Assembly: GCA_020851995.1 (NCBI GenBank)
Contig: JADZBO010000116.1
Coordinates: 58,302-122,301 of the forward strand
Source of the DNA: Burkholderiaceae bacterium
Lineage (GTDB): Bacteria > Pseudomonadota > Gammaproteobacteria > Burkholderiales > Burkholderiaceae_B
DNA: 64,000 bases
Direction: 5' to 3'
The translations under genes and the position numbers were made by a program. Of this stretch, positions 60,347 to 64,000 are shown piece after piece (positions within the stretch are counted from its first letter, which is position 1; each line of letters begins with the position of its first letter). The notes below the pieces were generated by a model, which was not told where the DNA came from, did not search any database, and saw only the letters and a program-made list of their open reading frames with translations.

Positions 60347-61399
60347 ATGAAGCACCTGTTCGTCGCGGCGGTTCAACTGGTCGCGGCGCTCTTGTCTGTT
60401 CAAGTTGCGGCGCAAAACCTTCCGGCCGTTGAGATCACGGTTCTTGCGGGGTTGAGCACGCGCGATGCTTACCGCAACGTCGAATTACCCTTCTGGAGCA
60501 AGACGATTCCCGCCAACTCGGACGGGCGAGTCATGGTTGAGGTCAAGGGATTCGATGAGCGTGGGTTGAAGGGCCCTGATGTGTTGCGACTGATGAAACA
60601 AGGTGTCGTGGAATTCGGTGCCGTTCCGCTTTCGTATTTCGTCGACGACCTTCCGACGACCGAGGGGATCGACATTGCAGGCCTCGTTCCGGACGCAAAA
60701 ACCGCCCGCGCGATGGCAAATGCCTTCCTGCCAACGCTTGGCAAGGTGTACGGCGCTAATTTTCAGGTGCGGCTGCTCGGTATTTCACCCTATGGCCCCC
60801 AGTTGCTGTTCTGCAACGCTCGTGTCAGCGGCCTGGCTGACCTCAAGGGCCTGAAAATCCGAACGGTGACGCGTACGCAGGGTGAATTGATTGAAGCGCT
60901 CGGCGCGCAAAGCGTCAGCGTTCCGTTTGGTGATGTGCCGGCGGCCTTCGGCAAGAAGAAGCTGGATTGCGCCATCTCCGGGGCAATGGCGGCCTACAAA
61001 GCCAAGTGGTATGAGGCCACCACGCACCTCATGGTGTTACCCCTCGGCTGGAATCAGGAAATCCATGCGGTGGGCCAGAAGGCCTGGTCCCAGATCGACC
61101 CGGAAGTCCAGGATTTTCTGGTCACCAATATCGACCAGTTGATCGATAGCCTCTGGTCCTATGCGACGGCTCAAAGCCAGCTGGCGATCGATTGCAACAC
61201 CGGTGCAAAGGCTTGCACGCTGCCGGTCAAGGGCAAGATGGTGCTGGTTCGCCCCACGCAGACCGATCTGGCGACTCTCAGACAATTAGCGTCGCAAAAG
61301 GTGCTTCCCAAATGGGCGGCGCGTTGTTCGGCTCAATGTATCGCGGATTTCAATCAGACTGTCGGCAAGATTGCCGGTGTCACCGCACGGAAAAAGTAG
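60347..61399 (+). CDS. TRAP transporter solute-binding protein (DctP family)
   Basis: A 350-residue periplasmic receptor with signal peptide (VAAVQLVAALLSVQVAAQ). The mature domain has the DctP-like pattern FWSKTIPANSDGRVMVEVKGF, LKGLKIRTVTRTQGELIEALGAQSV and the tail NQEIHAVGQKAW. The ligand is probably an organic acid; it cannot be specified. No DctQ or DctM gene adjoins it, so it is an orphan receptor. It has its own promoter and converges with spoT. Confidence 0.87.
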   Translation: MKHLFVAAVQLVAALLSVQVAAQNLPAVEITVLAGLSTRDAYRNVELPFWSKTIPANSDGRVMVEVKGFDERGLKGPDVLRLMKQGVVEFGAVPLSYFVDDLPTTEGIDIAGLVPDAKTARAMANAFLPTLGKVYGANFQVRLLGISPYGPQLLFCNARVSGLADLKGLKIRTVTRTQGELIEALGAQSVSVPFGDVPAAFGKKKLDCAISGAMAAYKAKWYEATTHLMVLPLGWNQEIHAVGQKAWSQIDPEVQDFLVTNIDQLIDSLWSYATAQSQLAIDCNTGAKACTLPVKGKMVLVRPTQTDLATLRQLASQKVLPKWAARCSAQCIADFNQTVGKIAGVTARKK

Positions 61400-61426
61400 G
61401 TTGTGGTTTAGCGATGCTCTGCAGCG

Positions 61427-63715
61427 TCAGCCTCTGACGCGAACAATCTTCTGAACCTGCGGAACCCGCCGTATCGCACGGTACACCTGTGCAAGGTGTT
61501 TGCGGCTGTCGACCTGCACCGTCAGATTGACGACGACTGTCGAGGTCGAATCATCCTGCATTGTCACGTGTACGATATTTGAATCCGCCTGCGCCACTTC
61601 CGCGGCGATGCGCCCGAGTACGCCACGCTCGTTGTGCGCCGTGACGTCGATACGTGCCGAGAAATGCTTCGCAGTTTCCGTATCCCAGACCACATCAATC
61701 CAGCGCTCCGGCTCTTTGTTGCGCGCGCGCTGCGCGATCGGGCAATCGGAGGTGTGCACCACAAGGCCGTGACCGATGCGCACGCCGGCGATGATTGTGT
61801 CACCCGGCAAGGGGCCGCAGCAAGGCGCCAACTGAACGGCTTGCCCTTCGTTACCCTGAATGCGGATGGACGACGAGTGCGCCTGAGCGATTTCGTCGGC
61901 CGCGGCCGCAGTGGTTGCAACCAGCGGATGCACCGGCGCGAAGCGGCGTGCCACCACCGCCGCCATGCGTTTGCCGATACCGATGTCAGCAAGAATTTCG
62001 TCGCGCGACTTTGCGCCGCTCGATTTTGCCAGTCGTTCCCACATCGGATCACTGGCATCTGGAAGGCTGATGCCGTAACTTTCGAGTGCCTGGCTGAGCA
62101 TTCGGGCACCGAGTTCGACGGATTCCCCGTACTGCATATTACGCAGGTAATGACGGATTTCCGAGCGCGCGCGGCCGGTGCGGGCAAAATTAAGCCACTG
62201 TACGCTGGGTTGACCGTCCGCAGCGGTGATGATGTCGACAGTGTCGCCGCTGGAGAGTTCGGTCTTGAGGGGAACCGAATCGCCGTTGACCTTGCAGGCA
62301 ACCGCTTTGTTACCGACATCGGTGTGGATGGAGTATGCAAAATCTACGGTCGTCGCACCGCGGGGCAGGGAAACGATCTTGCCTTTTGGTGTAAACACGT
62401 AAACGGCGTCCGGGAACAGGTCGACTTTGACATTCTCGATGAATTCGCCGGGATCGCCGGTCTGGCTCTGGATGTCAAGCAGCGAACGCAGCGATTCGCG
62501 GGTGCGCGCCTTGATGTCGCTGAGCGTCTCGGCGTCCGATTTATAGAGCCAGTGCGCGGCGATTCCCTCTTCGGCGACGCGATGCATATCGTGCGTGCGG
62601 ATCTGGAACTCGATCGGCGTGCCAAATGGGCCAACCAATGTCGTGTGCAGTGACTGGTACCCGTTGACCTTGGGAATGGCGATGTAGTCTTTGAACTTTC
62701 CGGGCACCGGACGATAGAGCTGATGAAGTATCCCCATGGCCAGGTAACACTCGGGGCGTGTGTGGACGATCACACGAAACCCGTAGATATCCAGAACGTT
62801 GGAGAACGAGGTCTTTTTCTCGACCATCTTGTGGTAAATGCCAAAGATGGTCTTTTCGCGGCCACTGACGTCGGCTTCAATACCGGCGGCCGGCAGGGCG
62901 CCACGCACGGCTTCGTCAATGCGCCCAAGCACCTCGCGGCGATTGCCGCGAGCGGCCATCACCGCCTTTTCGAGGACGTTGTAGCGATTGGGGTACATCG
63001 CCGCGAAGCACAAGTCCTGCAGCTCGCGATACAGTGAATTCAGACCGAGGCGATGGGCAATCGGTGCGTAGATATCGAGGGTTTCCCGGGCGATGCGCCG
63101 ACGCTTGTCGGGGCTGACCGCATCCAGCGTGCGCATATTGTGCAGCCGATCGGCCAGTTTGATCAGGATCACGCGGATGTCGCGCGCCATCGCCAGCAGC
63201 ATCTTGCGAAAACTTTCCGCCTGCTGCTGAGCCTTGGTCGCGAAATCGAGCCGATCGAGTTTCGAAAGCCCGTCGACGAGATCCGCGACTTCGTGACCAA
63301 ATTTCTCGATCAGCTCTTGTTTCGCGATACCCTGATCCTCCATCACATCATGCAGGAGCGCGGCGCGCAGGGCATCCACGTCAAGCTTCCAGCCCGCACA
63401 AATTTCGGTGACCGAGATCGGGTGGGTGATGTAGGGTGATCCGCTTGAACGGAACTGACCAAGATGCGCCTGATCGGCAAAACGATACGCATCGCGGACC
63501 CTGGCGATGTCCTTCGGGTCAAGATAGTGTTCGAGCGACTGCTGCAAATGCGCCATCGAGGCGAACGCCGGCTCGGATTCTGTCGGAGCGGGAGCTGCCG
63601 AACCCGGGGCGGGCGCCACTGCGACGGGCTTGGGGGAGCGCCGGGCCAGCCGCGAACTGGCCTTCAGGGCAGCGAGCAACCCGGATGATGCAAACTTGAG
63701 TCCGGGAAACCCCAT
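61427..63715 (-). CDS. spoT: Bifunctional (p)ppGpp synthetase/hydrolase SpoT
   Basis: Makes and degrades (p)ppGpp. The 762-residue protein has an unusual low-complexity N-terminal extension (Pro/Ala-rich, about residues 20-50), then an HD hydrolase domain (ITHPISVTEICAGW; LLHDVMEDQG; KLADRLHNMRTL), which keeps the HD pair, a synthetase domain (DIYGFRVIVHTRPECY; NGYQSLHTTLVGP), TGS (VFTPKGKIVSLPRGATTVDFAYSIHTDVG), a Cys-containing CC/helical region and a C-terminal ACT domain. It lies 16 bases downstream of rpoZ, as in many proteobacteria. Confidence 0.96.
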   Translation of the reverse strand: MGFPGLKFASSGLLAALKASSRLARRSPKPVAVAPAPGSAAPAPTESEPAFASMAHLQQSLEHYLDPKDIARVRDAYRFADQAHLGQFRSSGSPYITHPISVTEICAGWKLDVDALRAALLHDVMEDQGIAKQELIEKFGHEVADLVDGLSKLDRLDFATKAQQQAESFRKMLLAMARDIRVILIKLADRLHNMRTLDAVSPDKRRRIARETLDIYAPIAHRLGLNSLYRELQDLCFAAMYPNRYNVLEKAVMAARGNRREVLGRIDEAVRGALPAAGIEADVSGREKTIFGIYHKMVEKKTSFSNVLDIYGFRVIVHTRPECYLAMGILHQLYRPVPGKFKDYIAIPKVNGYQSLHTTLVGPFGTPIEFQIRTHDMHRVAEEGIAAHWLYKSDAETLSDIKARTRESLRSLLDIQSQTGDPGEFIENVKVDLFPDAVYVFTPKGKIVSLPRGATTVDFAYSIHTDVGNKAVACKVNGDSVPLKTELSSGDTVDIITAADGQPSVQWLNFARTGRARSEIRHYLRNMQYGESVELGARMLSQALESYGISLPDASDPMWERLAKSSGAKSRDEILADIGIGKRMAAVVARRFAPVHPLVATTAAAADEIAQAHSSSIRIQGNEGQAVQLAPCCGPLPGDTIIAGVRIGHGLVVHTSDCPIAQRARNKEPERWIDVVWDTETAKHFSARIDVTAHNERGVLGRIAAEVAQADSNIVHVTMQDDSTSTVVVNLTVQVDSRKHLAQVYRAIRRVPQVQKIVRVRG

Positions 63716-63731
63716 GTGAATTACCTTGCGA

Positions 63732-63935
63732 TCAGGTGGGTACCTTGCGCAGCATTTCGATTCCGGTCACGCCCGTGCTGATCTCGCGCAGGGCGGTCAC
63801 CGTGGGCTTGTCCTTCGTTTCGATGCGGGCGGCATGGCCTTGAGCCAGTTCACGGGCGCGGTAAGTGGCCGCGAGCGTGAGCTTGAAGCGATTGGGGATC
63901 TGCTCGAGGCAGTCGTCAACGGTAATACGGGCCAT
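63732..63935 (-). CDS. rpoZ: RNA polymerase omega subunit
   Basis: Small subunit that helps assemble RNA polymerase and forms part of the ppGpp site in related bacteria. The 67 residues begin [33 protein letters not shown], typical of RpoZ (the cited stretch is positions 1-33 in two parts: [17 protein letters not shown] and [16 protein letters not shown]). The upstream frame extends six codons further, but the ATG used is the family start. It is followed by spoT. The usual upstream neighbour, gmk, would lie beyond the window edge. Confidence 0.95.
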   Translation of the reverse strand: MARITVDDCLEQIPNRFKLTLAATYRARELAQGHAARIETKDKPTVTALREISTGVTGIEMLRKVPT

Positions 63936-63967
63936 GGTGATCCTGAAGGTCAAGGGAGATGGACGGC

Positions 63968-63996
63968 AGTATAGCGGCTAGATCAGGGCTCAACGC
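63968..63996 (-). promoter_or_regulatory. Possible rpoZ-spoT promoter
   Basis: On the minus strand a TATACT (-10, 63968-63973) stands 32 bases before the rpoZ start. With 17 bases spacing the -35 would be GCGTTG, a poor match. The -10 is good, the assignment is weak. Confidence 0.25.
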
Positions 63997-64000
63997 ACCC

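Overview
The window is a GC-rich, gene-dense chromosomal stretch from a betaproteobacterium of the order Burkholderiales, most likely Alcaligenaceae-like. This rests on the gene orders lysS-prfB-recJ-rpfE, surE-pcm-nlpD-rlmD, nadE-glnB and rpoZ-spoT, on a Bug-type solute receptor, and on protein sequences that resemble Bordetella relatives. The taxon is inferred from remembered families; no search was run. I see no insertion sequence, prophage, CRISPR array, integrase or rRNA, and no gene-free stretch longer than 300 bases.

Left part (1-15.9 kb): lysS (cut by the window edge), prfB with an intact programmed +1 frameshift, recJ and an rpfE-like gene run leftwards. The lipoprotein-release ABC genes (one LolC/E-type permease plus lolD), tatD, a LysR regulator, comEC, an alpha/beta hydrolase, a PHP-domain nuclease and greB run rightwards. 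A methyltransferase-SDR pair then points left.

Middle part (16-43 kb): a protein with a weak resemblance to Bacillus Tgl transglutaminase; a HisD-like dehydrogenase with a Bug receptor, a HAD phosphatase, tadA and an LD-carboxypeptidase; a liv-type branched-chain amino-acid ABC transporter with LivM and LivG fused, and with a terminator separating the binding-protein gene; an AGCS symporter; a YbiT-type ABC-F protein; tsaD, plsY, surE-pcm-nlpD with a small Spy-like gene where rpoS often lies; rlmD, argH, nadE, glnB (its 3' end tandemly copied), a gamma-glutamyltransferase-family gene and a UxaA-family dehydratase.

Right part (43-64 kb): a tripartite RND efflux operon reads leftwards. Divergent from it is a compact selenocysteine cluster, selA-selB-selC (tRNA-Sec), followed with almost no gap by a GcvH-like lipoyl-domain gene and a DsrE-family gene. 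After that come ubiC, an RluF-like pseudouridine synthase, rlmJ, a glycerophosphodiesterase, ppiD, tesA, ybbA, a TRAP-type binding protein, spoT and rpoZ.

Most of the window is housekeeping. The parts most worth a second look are the GcvH-like/DsrE pair attached to the selenocysteine genes, the Tgl-like orphan, the HisD-like catabolic candidate, the tandemly copied glnB 3' end, and the missing rpoS next to nlpD.
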